A stretch of DNA of 46,845 nucleotides from Rhodocyclaceae bacterium (GCA_020247395.1 JADCJC010000051.1:1-46845), one strand, 5' to 3'; positions 7,904 through 16,218 are shown, counted from the first letter of the stretch. Numbers and translations: made by a program. The notes: generated by a model not told the origin, from the sequence alone.

Positions 7904-9088
7904 CTAGCGAGTTCGCTGAGGTCGGGGCCGCTTGCCGATTTCGATGTTCAGTGTGGTTTCTTTCTGGTTTCGGATCACGCCGAACGCTACCGATGTACCC
8001 GGCTTTAGCGCCGCAATTGCCGCCATCGCCGCAACGCTATCCTGAATCGGTTTGCCGTCAATACTGACGATAACGTCGCCTGTTTTGAGGCCGCCCTTAT
8101 CCGCCGGACTACCACGATTGACCGATGAAACGACCGAGCCGCGTGCCACGCTCAGTTTGAGCGAATCGGCCAGCTCTGCGGTCACGTCCTGCGGAGAAAT
8201 GCCAATGAAGCCGCGCGTTACCGAGCCATCCTTAATGATCTGCTCCATCACGTCTCTTGCCATCGATACGGGAATGGCAAAACCGATGCCGAGTGAGCCG
8301 CCGGTGCGCGAATAGATTACGCTATTGATTCCGAGCAGGTTGCCATTGATATCAACCAGTGCGCCACCCGAGTTGCCGGGATTGATTGCAGCGTCGGTTT
8401 GGATGAAATTTTCGTAGCGATTTACGCCCAGCCGGTTGCGCCCGAGAGCACTAATGATACCCATGGTGACAGTTTGGCCAAAGCCAAACGGATCGCCGAT
8501 GGCTAACACCACGTCACCCACCTGCGCTTTATCCGATTGGCCAAATGTCACCGGCTTTAAGCCCTTGCCATTAACCCGCAAAACGGCAAGATCTGTATCG
8601 GGGTCGGTACCGACCAGTTTGGCCGGCAACACGCGACCGTCACCAAAGGACAGCCGAATCTCTTTGGCATTGGCTACCACGTGATCGTTGGTTAGCACGT
8701 AACCACCGGTTTCGTCCGCGTTGACAATTACCCCGGAGCCCAAGCTGGACGTTTCTGCCTCCTCGCCAGGGTTGTCGCCATCGTCCGGCACACCGAAGAA
8801 GCGGCGAAATAGTGGGTCGCCCGCGAGGGGATGTCCCTTTGGCAGCGCACGGGCGCGCGAGGTGGAAACATTTACTACCGACACCTTGGCACGCGAGGCT
8901 GCCTCAGCGTAGGAGGCCCGACTGACTGAGCCGCTCACGCCAATAACGCTGCCTGGCGTGCCGTCTTGCCGAATCTCAACGATGTTTTTCCGCCACGGAT
9001 TCCAATCAGGGCGAATCAACGTCACAACAAAGATAACCGCTAACGTGACGGTAACAAATTCGGCGAAAACTAACCAAAGGCGGCGCAT
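7904..9088 (-). CDS. DegS/AlgW-like periplasmic serine protease with one PDZ domain
   Basis: A trypsin-like (S1C) envelope protease. An N-terminal membrane segment (residues ~5-25) should anchor it in the inner membrane facing the periplasm. The catalytic triad is visible: His in TNDHVV (about 135), Asp in DTDLAVL (about 164) and Ser in GNSGGAL (about 239). A single PDZ domain fills the C-terminal ~90 residues (GSPADKGGLKTGDVIVSID). One PDZ domain plus a membrane anchor fits DegS/AlgW, which sense misfolded porins and start the sigma-E cascade, better than two-PDZ DegP. No rpoE or rseA is nearby, so the regulatory role is by family only. The gene lies upstream of nothing on its strand and is convergent with sulP. 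Confidence 0.88.
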   Translation of the reverse strand: MRRLWLVFAEFVTVTLAVIFVVTLIRPDWNPWRKNIVEIRQDGTPGSVIGVSGSVSRASYAEAASRAKVSVVNVSTSRARALPKGHPLAGDPLFRRFFGVPDDGDNPGEEAETSSLGSGVIVNADETGGYVLTNDHVVANAKEIRLSFGDGRVLPAKLVGTDPDTDLAVLRVNGKGLKPVTFGQSDKAQVGDVVLAIGDPFGFGQTVTMGIISALGRNRLGVNRYENFIQTDAAINPGNSGGALVDINGNLLGINSVIYSRTGGSLGIGFAIPVSMARDVMEQIIKDGSVTRGFIGISPQDVTAELADSLKLSVARGSVVSSVNRGSPADKGGLKTGDVIVSIDGKPIQDSVAAMAAIAALKPGTSVAFGVIRNQKETTLNIEIGKRPRPQRTR

Positions 9089-9200
9089 GGGTTTGGGACT
9101 CTAACTAATTGATTAATAGGATCAAACGTGTAAGCGCCAAGCGGTTGAGTTAAACGCAAAGGCAGAAAAAATCGCTATTCGCGGGGTTAGCTGCGTCAGA

Positions 9201-9623
9201 CTATTTTTTCAGACAATCGCGAATCTCGCGCAGCAGTACCACCTCTTCCGGTGGCGGTGGCGGTGCAGCCGCCGGCGCTTCCGCTTTCAGCCGATTGATT
9301 TGTTTGACCATGATGAAGATGATGAAGGCTAGGATGGCGAAGTTCAAGCAAATCGTAATAAAGCTGCCATAGGCGAACACCGGAACGCCGGCTTTTTTCA
9401 CCGCTTCTAGGGTCATGGCTGTGCCGGGAGGGATGTCCTTCAAGGCGATGAACATATCGGAAAAATTGATATTGCCGAGGACTTTACCCATCAGCGGCAT
9501 GATGAGGTCATCAACCACCGACCCCACAATCTTGCCAAATGCCCCGCCGATAATGACGCCTACGGCGAGATCGATGACATTTCCCTTCACGGCAAAATCT
9601 TTAAACTCCTGCATCATTCCCAT
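9201..9623 (-). CDS. mscL: Large-conductance mechanosensitive channel
   Basis: MscL forms a homopentameric inner-membrane pore that opens on membrane tension and releases solutes in hypo-osmotic shock. The N-terminal [20 protein letters not shown] is the diagnostic first helix (TM1), followed by a periplasmic loop, TM2 ([16 protein letters not shown]), a Pro/Ala-rich linker and the C-terminal helix ending EIRDCLKK. Length of 140 aa is normal. GGGGAG lies shortly upstream of the ATG at 9623 and supports the start. It is transcribed in the same direction as the protease 112 bp downstream, but the spacing suggests separate units. Confidence 0.96.
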   Translation of the reverse strand: MGMMQEFKDFAVKGNVIDLAVGVIIGGAFGKIVGSVVDDLIMPLMGKVLGNINFSDMFIALKDIPPGTAMTLEAVKKAGVPVFAYGSFITICLNFAILAFIIFIMVKQINRLKAEAPAAAPPPPPEEVVLLREIRDCLKK

Positions 9624-9979
9624 GGTTCTCCCCTTTTTGGCTGTTGAAGGATGGCTAGCATACAGGTTGCGAGACTGGTTTCACCCGCGTCGCGACTGGC
9701 TTTGTGAGTTCCGTCCAATCCGCTCGATCATCGAGCGCGGCATTTGCCAGCGTCTGTAAAAAAGATAGCACGGAAAAACCCAATAAAAACAACAATTTTC
9801 CGCCCGAAAGTCATGTCCAACGCGGTATAGGGGCTTTAAGTCGCCCCCTGCAATAGATTAAACTATCGAGCGTTTTGCTCAAGTCATCAAAGTCATTACG
9901 CCACCGTAGACAACTATTTTGTTGCAGCGCGGTAAGCCTACGGTTCGCTTCCCCTCATAGCCTAGATAGCCAAGCCCAA
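9624..9979. other. Divergent mscL-petA intergenic region
   Basis: About 355 bp containing both upstream regions. It holds a perfect dyad at 9721-9737 and an A-rich tract around 9780-9800. A -10-like TAAACT at 9859-9864 with a poor -35 at 9835-9840 might serve petABC but is not convincing. No gene is supported here; the long upstream extension of the petA frame is rejected as coding. Confidence 0.5.
9721..9737. promoter_or_regulatory. Perfect dyad, possible operator
   Basis: CGCTCGATCATCGAGCG is a perfect inverted repeat of eight bases either side of one central base. It lies 98 bp before the mscL start and about 240 bp before petA. It could be a repressor site or a 7-bp stem with a 3-base loop. 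No regulator is identifiable. Confidence 0.35.
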
Positions 9980-10582
9980 ATGAGTGCCATTGTCCTGAAT
10001 GAAGTAGATCCTAAAAAACGCCGCACGCTGGTGATCGGCGGTTGCGCGCTTGGTGCCGTTGCCGGTGCCGCAGTCGCCGTGCCGTTTATAGGTAGCATGT
10101 TCCCCTCCGAGCGCGCGAAGGCAGCCGGCGCCCCTGTTGAATACGCAATTGACAAGATAGAGCCGGGGCAGTTGGTTACGGTTGAATACCGCGGCGCACC
10201 GCATTGGATCATCCGTCGTACTCCCGAAATGATTGCGCAACTGGCGAAAAATGACGCGCTACTCGCCGACCCTGCCTCCGATGGCTCGAAGCAGCCTGCG
10301 GTCGCCAAGAACCCCAATCGCTCGATCAAACCAGAGATTTTTGTCGTCAAGGGGGTTTGCACTCACTTGGGCTGCTCGCCGACCTATCGCAAAGAGCTCG
10401 CTCCCGCAGACTTGGGCGCAGACTGGCCGGGCGGCTTTTTCTGCCCGTGCCACCAGTCGAAATTTGACATGGCGGGTCGTGTGTTTAAGGGTATGCCAGC
10501 ACCGAAAAATTTGGACATAACCGCGTATCGCTTTGAAGGTGACAACACCGTTGTCATCGATGCTGACGCAAAGGAGGCATAG
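9980..10582 (+). CDS. petA: Ubiquinol-cytochrome c reductase, Rieske iron-sulfur subunit
   Basis: The [2Fe-2S] subunit of cytochrome bc1 (complex III), which takes the first electron from ubiquinol at the periplasmic Qo site and passes it to cytochrome c1. The start is ATG 9980 (MSAIVLNE), giving 200 aa; an open frame further upstream lacks similarity. Residues ~12-38 carry the KKRRT motif and the transmembrane anchor, in line with Tat export of Rieske proteins. The cluster ligands are CTHLGC (about residue 126) and CPCHQS (about 154). It is followed after five bases by petB and then petC in the standard order, a single operon. Confidence 0.97.
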   Translation: MSAIVLNEVDPKKRRTLVIGGCALGAVAGAAVAVPFIGSMFPSERAKAAGAPVEYAIDKIEPGQLVTVEYRGAPHWIIRRTPEMIAQLAKNDALLADPASDGSKQPAVAKNPNRSIKPEIFVVKGVCTHLGCSPTYRKELAPADLGADWPGGFFCPCHQSKFDMAGRVFKGMPAPKNLDITAYRFEGDNTVVIDADAKEA

Positions 10583-10587
10583 GCGCC

Positions 10588-11913
10588 ATGTCGAACACGA
10601 TTAAACAACCAATCGAACCGCCGATTGCAGGCCCGGCAGGCAAGCTCATCGTTTGGGTAGACCAGCGCTTCCCGCTGATGTCGTTATGGAACGAGCATCT
10701 GGCGCAGTATTACGCGCCAAAGAACTTTAACTTCTGGTACTACTTTGGCTCGCTGGCAATGCTGGTGCTGGTCATGCAAATTGTGACCGGTATTTTCCTG
10801 ACGATGAACTACAAGCCTGATGCAAAGTACGCGTTTGCGTCCGTTGAATACATCATGCGCGATGTGTCGTTTGGCTGGCTGATTCGCTACATGCACTCGA
10901 CCGGTGCGTCGATGTTTTTCTTAGTCGTCTACCTGCACATGATGCGCGGCCTGATGTACGGCTCGTACCGCAAACCGCGCGAGCTCCTGTGGATTTTTGG
11001 TTGCATGATTTACCTTGCACTGATGGCTGAGGCATTCTTTGGCTACCTCCTCCCATGGGGGCAGATGTCGTATTGGGGTGCACAGGTGATCATAAACTTG
11101 TTCGCCGCCGTGCCAATCATCGGCGAAGATCTGGCCATCTGGATTCGCGGGGACTTCAATATCGGTGACGCCACGTTGAACCGTTTCTTTGCCTTTCACG
11201 TGATCGCGCTGCCTCTGGTGCTTTTGGGTCTTGTCGCCGCGCACATCATGGCGCTGCATGAAGTCGGCTCAAATAATCCAGATGGCGTCGAAATCAAAAA
11301 AGACCTCGATCCCAAAACGGGCACTCCCCGCGATGGCATTCCCTTCCACCCGTACTACACGGTGAAGGACATTGTTGGTGTTGTTGTGTTCCTGGCCATC
11401 TTCTCAGCCATCGTGTTCTTTGCACCAGAGATGGGTGGTTACTTCCTAGAGAAGCCCAACTTCGAACAAGCTGATCCATTGCAAACCCCCGCCCACATTG
11501 CACCAGTCTGGTATTTCACACCGTTTTACGCAATGTTGCGGGCAGTACCCTCATTCTTGGGATCTCAATTTTGGGGGGTGGCGGTGATGGGTGCGGCGAC
11601 CTTGATTTTGTTTGTTCTGCCATGGCTTGACCGTGGTAAGGTACGTTCGATTCGTTACCGTGGCCCGCTATACAAGCGTTTCCTTGCTTCGTTTGTGGTG
11701 AGCTTTCTGATTCTCGGTTATCTCGGCGTAGTCCCAACTACCGTATGGGGCCAAGTCCCGCATGCAATTCCCGTAATAGGGGGGATTGATACCGCTACGA
11801 TCGTCTCTCGAATCCTGACGGCGGTTTATTTCGCCTTTTTCCTGTTGATGCCTTGGTACACAAAGAAGGACATCCCCAACGAGAAACCCGAACCAACAAG
11901 GGTGACGTACTAA
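10588..11913 (+). CDS. petB: Ubiquinol-cytochrome c reductase, cytochrome b subunit
   Basis: The membrane core of complex III with hemes bL and bH and both quinone sites. Eight transmembrane helices are expected in 441 aa. Heme-ligating His pairs lie in helix B (MHSTGASMFF and YLHMMRG) and helix D (FAFHVIAL and AHIMALHEVG). The Qo-site motif normally written PEWY reads PVWY here (APVWYFTPF). The C-terminus ends in a short charged tail. The start ATG follows petA by five bases, and the TAA stop shares one base with the petC ATG (TAATG), which indicates translational coupling. Confidence 0.97.
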   Translation: MSNTIKQPIEPPIAGPAGKLIVWVDQRFPLMSLWNEHLAQYYAPKNFNFWYYFGSLAMLVLVMQIVTGIFLTMNYKPDAKYAFASVEYIMRDVSFGWLIRYMHSTGASMFFLVVYLHMMRGLMYGSYRKPRELLWIFGCMIYLALMAEAFFGYLLPWGQMSYWGAQVIINLFAAVPIIGEDLAIWIRGDFNIGDATLNRFFAFHVIALPLVLLGLVAAHIMALHEVGSNNPDGVEIKKDLDPKTGTPRDGIPFHPYYTVKDIVGVVVFLAIFSAIVFFAPEMGGYFLEKPNFEQADPLQTPAHIAPVWYFTPFYAMLRAVPSFLGSQFWGVAVMGAATLILFVLPWLDRGKVRSIRYRGPLYKRFLASFVVSFLILGYLGVVPTTVWGQVPHAIPVIGGIDTATIVSRILTAVYFAFFLLMPWYTKKDIPNEKPEPTRVTY

Positions 11914-12674
11914 TGAAAACGACCGACCGTTCATTCCTGACCGCATTTTGTGTCTCGCTAGGGCTACTCGCCTCAGGCTCGGTTTTGGCTGCGGGTGGTG
12001 GAGACGTTCACCTGGATAGCGCCAACATCAATCTGCACGATCAGGGTTCACTCCAGCGCGGCGCGAAGGCCTTTATCACTAATTGCCTCAACTGCCACAG
12101 CGCGCAGTTCATGCGTTGGGGGCATTTGACGAAGATCGGCCTTACTGAAGATCAGATCAAAGCCAACCTCATGTTTAATCCCGACACCAAATTTAGCGAT
12201 TACATGACTACCGCCCTCAATGCCAAAGACGCGCAGGCTTGGTTGGGCAAGATGCCGCCTGACTTGACTCTGGTCGCACGTGTTCGTGGTTCAGACTGGA
12301 TTTATACCTATCTGCGCGCCTACTACGTTGATCCAGCTTCGCCAAGCGGCTGGAACAATGAAGTGTTCCCAAATGTCGGAATGCCTCATGTTCTCCACGA
12401 TCTGCAGGGCTCGATGACCAAGGCTGTCGTTGGCGAAAAAGAATCTCATGGCAAAAAAGAACCGGTCACGAAGCTGGTGATGGAGCGTAAAGGCAGTATG
12501 ACAACGCAAGAGTACGACATGTATGTGCGCGACCTTGTCAACTACATGACTTTTATGGGTGAACCAGTACGCATCAAGCGCACACAAATCGGTGTCGTGG
12601 TGATGTTGTTCTTGGCCCTAGCGTTTTTTGCCGCCCTGATCGTCAAACGCGAGTATTGGAAGGACGTCAAGTAA
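11913..12674 (+). CDS. petC: Ubiquinol-cytochrome c reductase, cytochrome c1 subunit
   Basis: Cytochrome c1 carries electrons from the Rieske centre to soluble cytochrome c. A signal peptide (residues 1-~26, ending near SVLAAG) precedes the mature protein. The covalent heme site is CLNCHS in ITNCLNCHSAQF; the Met ligand is probably that in VGMPHVL. A single C-terminal membrane helix (VVVMLFLALAFFAALIV) anchors it, followed by KREYWKDVK. I chose ATG 11913, which overlaps the petB stop by one base, over an upstream in-frame start that would overlap petB by 60 bp and bury the signal peptide. Length of 253 aa is typical. Confidence 0.97.
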   Translation: MKTTDRSFLTAFCVSLGLLASGSVLAAGGGDVHLDSANINLHDQGSLQRGAKAFITNCLNCHSAQFMRWGHLTKIGLTEDQIKANLMFNPDTKFSDYMTTALNAKDAQAWLGKMPPDLTLVARVRGSDWIYTYLRAYYVDPASPSGWNNEVFPNVGMPHVLHDLQGSMTKAVVGEKESHGKKEPVTKLVMERKGSMTTQEYDMYVRDLVNYMTFMGEPVRIKRTQIGVVVMLFLALAFFAALIVKREYWKDVK

Positions 12675-12692
12675 CACGTCCCTGAGCAGCAA

Positions 12693-12715
12693 TGACGCTT
12701 GCGCCGCAGGCGTCA
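12693..12715 (+). other. Stem-loop in petC-sspA spacer
   Basis: TGACGCTTG (12693-12701) pairs with CAGGCGTCA (12707-12715) around the loop CGCCG, giving a nine-pair stem with one T-G wobble. There is no T-tract, so it is not a standard terminator. It sits between the stop of petC and the start of sspA, where it could attenuate read-through or stabilise the upstream petABC message. Confidence 0.45.
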
Positions 12716-12748
12716 AGCAACAACTTTGATAACAAAAAGGTACGTACC

Positions 12749-13348
12749 ATGATGACCTTGTACTCTGGCACCACCTGCCCGTTCAGCCACCGCTGCCGCA
12801 TCGTGCTTTATGAAAAGGGCATGGATTTTCAGATTCTGGATGTGGATCTGATGAATAAGCCGGAAGACCTTGCGGTCATGAATCCGTACAATCGGACGCC
12901 CGTCCTAGTTGAGCGCGATTTGATCCTGTACGAATCAAACATCATCAATGAATACATTGATGAGCGTTTTCCACATCCGCAGTTGATGCCTGCTGATCCG
13001 GTGATGCGTGCTCGTGCGCGGTTGATTCTGTATCGCATGGAAAATGAAATTTTTAACCATGTCGATACACTTGAGCGCGGTAAACAAGCCGGACACGACA
13101 AGGCACGCCTCTATATTCGTGAGAGTCTGATCCAGTTGGCTCCGATTTTCGCCAAGCAAAAACATATGCTGGGCGACGAATTTTCAATGCTCGACGTGGC
13201 GATTGCACCATTGCTGTGGCGCCTCGATCAATATCAAGTTGAGATTCCAAAGACGGCGGCACCGCTACTTAAGTACGCCGAGCGTTTGTTCTCCCGCCAG
13301 GCTTTCATCGATTCGATGACAGCTTCCGAGAAGGCAATGCGCAAGTGA
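12749..13348 (+). CDS. sspA: Stringent starvation protein A (glutathione S-transferase fold)
   Basis: SspA binds RNA polymerase and alters transcription in stationary phase and stress. It has a thioredoxin-like N-terminal domain (LYSGTTCPFSHRCRIVLYEKG) and an all-helical GST C-terminal domain, as in E. coli SspA, and is not expected to conjugate glutathione. I place the start at ATG 12749 (MMTLYSG); a second ATG follows directly at 12752. The upstream in-frame codons back to 12692 run through the hairpin and are not conserved. Length of 199 aa is normal. The placement directly after the bc1 operon and before sspB is a common beta- and gammaproteobacterial arrangement. Confidence 0.94.
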   Translation: MMTLYSGTTCPFSHRCRIVLYEKGMDFQILDVDLMNKPEDLAVMNPYNRTPVLVERDLILYESNIINEYIDERFPHPQLMPADPVMRARARLILYRMENEIFNHVDTLERGKQAGHDKARLYIRESLIQLAPIFAKQKHMLGDEFSMLDVAIAPLLWRLDQYQVEIPKTAAPLLKYAERLFSRQAFIDSMTASEKAMRK

Positions 13349-13508
13349 AAACCTGTTTTTCCGACCCCGCGCGTTCGGCATTATCGATCCCGGTGCTCGG
13401 CGAACAATTCCTACACATCCGCTCCTCGTCGCCAGCGACTTCCGCTCGCGAGGCAGCTGAATGTATTGCCAACACCGGTAGCTAATCGCGATTGCTGGCT
13501 AAGCCGCA

Positions 13509-13563
13509 ATGTCCGAGCTATCCACCAAACCGTACTTAATCCGTGGCATCTACGAATGGTGTG
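13509..13563 (+). repeat. Duplicated sspB 5' end, upstream copy
   Basis: These 55 bases match the first 55 bases of sspB (13648-13702) with only three differences, all in the first 12 bases at third codon positions (TCC/TCT, GAG/GAA, CTA/CTC). The last 43 bases are identical. The period between copies is 139 bp. Confidence 0.95.
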
Positions 13564-13647
13564 AGGGCATCGCTCGGCGGACGGCGGAGCAGGGGCCCGC
13601 GCAAGCGGGATGCGACCCGAAGCGAGCGAAAGGTGTCGGACAAGACC
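13564..13647. other. 84-bp insert between the two sspB start copies
   Basis: A GC-rich segment not related to sspB. It carries a 7-bp inverted repeat near its ends, TCGCTCG at 13570-13576 and CGAGCGA at 13623-13629, and nested GC-rich half-palindromes between them. It contains an AAGGTG 12 bases before the second ATG that can serve as the present ribosome binding site of sspB. Its origin is unknown. Confidence 0.6.
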
Positions 13648-14166
13648 ATGTCTGAACTCTCCACCAAACCGTACTTAATCCGTGGCATCTACGAATGGTG
13701 TGCCGACACCACCTACACGCCGTATCTGATCGTCAAGGTTGATCAAAATGTTCGCGTACCAATGGAGTACGTAAAGAATGGTGAGATCGTGTTGTCAGTA
13801 TCGCAGCAAGCCACGCGCAATCTCACCATCGGCAACGATCTGATTCAGTTCTCGGCGCGATTTAATGGTGTCTCGCGGGAGATTTCCATTCCAATCTATG
13901 CCGTTCAAGCAATTTTTGCCAGAGAGAATGGCCGCGGCGTATTCTTCGAGCCAGAGTCGCCGCCCGAGTCATTTAGCGAAACAGCCGGTGCTCCCGGTCC
14001 AGCAGTGGTCGCACCGATGCTACAGTCCGTTCCGCGTCTTGCCGATATCACTGCCATAAGTGCAAATACGGGGGACGGGGAAGAGTTGCACCCCCATGAA
14101 GACTCTACCGAACATCCGGACAAGCCCAGGGGCCCGCCGCGCGGAAATTTGCGCGTGATCAAGTGA
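13648..14166 (+). CDS. sspB: ClpXP protease specificity-enhancing factor
   Basis: SspB is the adaptor that delivers ssrA-tagged and some other proteins to the ClpXP protease. The N-terminal domain (residues ~5-110) is well conserved, with YLIRGIYEWCADTTYTPYL and the later DNLIQF-like and IPIYAVQAIFARENG stretches that form the tag-binding fold. The C-terminal ~60 residues are a disordered acidic/proline-rich tail, with a basic RPPRGNLRVIK-like end (here GPPRGNLRVIK) that serves as the ClpX-docking motif. The start is ATG 13648; the frame open further upstream comes from the duplicated segment. Length of 172 aa is slightly long for the family. Confidence 0.93.
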   Translation: MSELSTKPYLIRGIYEWCADTTYTPYLIVKVDQNVRVPMEYVKNGEIVLSVSQQATRNLTIGNDLIQFSARFNGVSREISIPIYAVQAIFARENGRGVFFEPESPPESFSETAGAPGPAVVAPMLQSVPRLADITAISANTGDGEELHPHEDSTEHPDKPRGPPRGNLRVIK

Positions 14167-14225
14167 CCTGCACACAAACGGCCCGGCTTTGTTATGCTTA
14201 CCGTCAAACTATCGTGGAGCGACAA

Positions 14226-14705
14226 ATGAGCATGACCGTCTCTGAATTGTTGGCAGACAAAGCCAAACAGGCACCAGGCGCAATGTTGTACATGGTGGGG
14301 CCAGAGGCTGGCGTCGAAGAGGCCGTCGCCTTAATGACCGAAAAGGCGATAAGTAGTGTGATCGTCGCTAATGAGGGAGAGATGCAGGGGCTCATCACCC
14401 TCCGAGAGATTCTCGCGGCACTTAACCGACAGGGTGGGTCGATCATGCAGGCCAAGTGTCGCCACATAATGAAAGTCAACCCGCCTACTGCCAAACTCGA
14501 AGACACCGTCGATCATCTTCGCAGCCTCATGACGGAGATGCATATCACCCATGTACCGGTCATGAATCATGATCAACTAGTTGGGATACTTTCATTCCAT
14601 GACATTGCAAGAAGCGCAATAAAAGATGTTGCCTTTGAAAACTCTCTACTAAAGCACTACATCAAAAACTGGCCTGCAAACGAGTCGCCCGCCGTCAGCG
14701 AATAG
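14226..14705 (+). CDS. CBS-domain protein
   Basis: A small cytosolic protein of 159 aa made almost wholly of a tandem CBS pair (Bateman module), which usually binds adenine nucleotides or similar ligands. First CBS repeat is residues ~5-65 ([19 protein letters not shown] and GLITLREIL), second ~75-135 ([16 protein letters not shown] and [14 protein letters not shown]). The start ATG 14226 is preceded by GGAG at a good distance; the in-frame codons upstream are not conserved. It follows sspB by 59 bp and may share its transcript. Its stop overlaps the 3' end of the convergent ubiA by 11 bp. The ligand and target are unknown. Confidence 0.88.
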   Translation: MSMTVSELLADKAKQAPGAMLYMVGPEAGVEEAVALMTEKAISSVIVANEGEMQGLITLREILAALNRQGGSIMQAKCRHIMKVNPPTAKLEDTVDHLRSLMTEMHITHVPVMNHDQLVGILSFHDIARSAIKDVAFENSLLKHYIKNWPANESPAVSE

Positions 14706-15570
14706 CGTAGTCCGCCGCAAGCCCTGCGAACACCACCGCACCGAACCAGCTGTTGTGCAGAAACGCCTTAAAACATTTTTCGCGTTCGCGATTGTGAATA
14801 AGCGCGTAGTGATACAGTGAAATCCCCGCAGCCGCAGCAAGGCCGAGCCAGTACGCCCAACCGAGGCTGCTCACTTTGCCGATAGCGGCAAGAATCAAAA
14901 GCGCGAGCAAGTAACAGAGCATCACTGCCGCGACATCTAGTCGGCCAAAAAAAATCGCCGATGTGCGGATGCCAATTTTTAGGTCATCATCGCGATCAAC
15001 CATCGCGTACTCGGTGTCGTAGGCGATGGTCCAAAAGGCGTTGGCCGCGAGTAACCACCAAGCGACTGACGGCACTGAATTTGTCGCCGCAGCGAACGCC
15101 ATTGGGATGCCGAAACCAAATGCGAGTCCGAGATAGGCCTGCGGCATCACAAAGAATCGTTTGGTAAACGGATAACTCGCCGCGAGAGCGGCGGCGACCA
15201 CGCTTAGCTGTAACGTCAGTGTGTTCAAGAAGACAATCACCAGTGCCAGCGCCACCAGCGCGAGAAGCGCGGCGATAAGCAATGCTTCTTTGCTAGAAAT
15301 GAGCTGCGCAGCCAGCGGACGGCCTTGGGTGCGTTTGACGTGACGGTCAAAATCGCGGTCAGCATAGTCGTTGATCGCGCAGCCTGCCGAGCGCATCAAG
15401 AATGTACCGACCACAAACACTGTCAAGATCGTCCAATCCGGAACTCCCTGCGACGCGATCCAAAGTCCCCACAGCGTTGGCCACAGTAACAGCAGCGTGC
15501 CGATTGGGCGGTCGAAGCGGATCAGTCTGAGATAAAGCGATAGCCGAGACTGGAGAAAAGTGGTGTGCAT
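14695..15570 (-). CDS. ubiA: 4-hydroxybenzoate octaprenyltransferase
   Basis: UbiA attaches the polyprenyl tail to 4-hydroxybenzoate, the second committed step of ubiquinone synthesis, in the inner membrane. Both Asp-rich motifs are present: NDYADRDFD (about residue 70) and [13 protein letters not shown] (about 190), in a protein of about eight to nine membrane helices. I take ATG 15570 (MHTTFLQS), giving 291 aa, normal for the family; a longer frame to 15624 runs into the remnant of the upstream gene. UbiA and UbiC catalyse consecutive steps but are separated here by about 2.8 kb. Confidence 0.96.
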   Translation of the reverse strand: MHTTFLQSRLSLYLRLIRFDRPIGTLLLLWPTLWGLWIASQGVPDWTILTVFVVGTFLMRSAGCAINDYADRDFDRHVKRTQGRPLAAQLISSKEALLIAALLALVALALVIVFLNTLTLQLSVVAAALAASYPFTKRFFVMPQAYLGLAFGFGIPMAFAAATNSVPSVAWWLLAANAFWTIAYDTEYAMVDRDDDLKIGIRTSAIFFGRLDVAAVMLCYLLALLILAAIGKVSSLGWAYWLGLAAAAGISLYHYALIHNREREKCFKAFLHNSWFGAVVFAGLAADYAIR

Positions 15571-15673
15571 AGCGCTATTTTGCTTGAGCTGGGCGAACAA
15601 CGAAGAGTACGAATCAGATGGCAAAGCCCAATGTGGTCGGCCACAAGTGGCCGTTTTCGCCTGAAGAGAACTG

Positions 15674-16191
15674 TCACTGTTGGCGTTTGCTCATCAACGG
15701 GTGCACTTTTTGCATCCAAGAGGCCATCGGTCCGCAAGCCACTACAGACGTCGAGGCCATACGGCTGTACGGCGACCATCGCATCACTCAGGTTTGCAAC
15801 ATTCAGACCACCTGCCAGAAACACCGGCTTGTCGACGACGCGGCGAATTCGGCAGCTCGCCGACCAATCGTGCGTGCGGAGCAGTTCGCGCAGCTGCGCA
15901 TGCCGGACATGATCCACCAGTTGCATCCAAGTGGCGAGGCAGCGCTGATGTTGCGCGATGATGGCAGTCGCGTCCGTCCGTGCCGTCAGCAAAAATGTGC
16001 GGATCCACGGTGCTGTTTTCGCAACGGGCGCTGCAATGACCGCAAGTTGTCGCTCGTCGATTACTCCCGGTCCGCTTAGCATGGCCAAGAAAATGCCGAA
16101 TGCTGTCACTCCCAAAGAAGTGGCGAGTCCCGCTTCCGCAATGGATGCGCTGCAAGATACTACAAGATACTTTGGAGGTCGGTGTTCGCAT
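15674..16191 (-). pseudogene. Decayed TrpF-like (phosphoribosylanthranilate isomerase family) gene
   Basis: Similarity to a TrpF-like family is plain in GPGVIDERQLAVIA, TFLLTARTDA, QLVDHV, RTHDW and FLAGGLNVANLSDA...VQPYGLDVCSGLRTDG. Three lesions are readable. First, a 10-bp tandem duplication (plus-strand 16153-16162 and 16163-16172) shifts the frame just after the start at 16191; removing one copy joins MRTPTSKVSC to the rest. Second, the segment between QLVDHV...LREL and LRTHDW is far too short: about 45-50 residues expected there, including the region of the catalytic Asp, are missing in frame. Third, a run of five A (plus-strand T at 15707-15711) shifts the frame near the end; with four A the frame reads [12 protein letters not shown] and stops at 15674-15676. 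A 270-codon frame still spans the locus but does not match family ends. Likely non-functional. Confidence 0.82.
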
Positions 16192-16218
16192 GCGTATAAC
16201 CCCGTGTAGAGTTTAGCG

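Larger units (their letters stand above)
13509..13655 (+). pseudogene. Truncated sspB-like reading frame (48 codons)
   Basis: Starting at ATG 13509 the frame encodes the SspB N-terminus (MSELSTKPYLIRGIYEWC), then departs into an unrelated Arg/Gly-rich tail and stops at 13653-13655, inside the start region of the intact sspB. It looks like the original gene start cut off by an 84-bp insert, with the start region regenerated downstream. It has no strong ribosome binding site. It could still be translated as a short leader peptide, which would affect sspB expression, but it is not a functional SspB. Confidence 0.8.

Noticed and set aside
9168-9200. Terminator after mscL
   Set aside because: A T-run is present on the minus strand, but the preceding stem is only three base pairs, too weak to support.
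9875-9979. Upstream start for petA
   Set aside because: The extra 35 residues are not Rieske-like and would precede the export signal; ATG 9980 gives the normal N-terminus.
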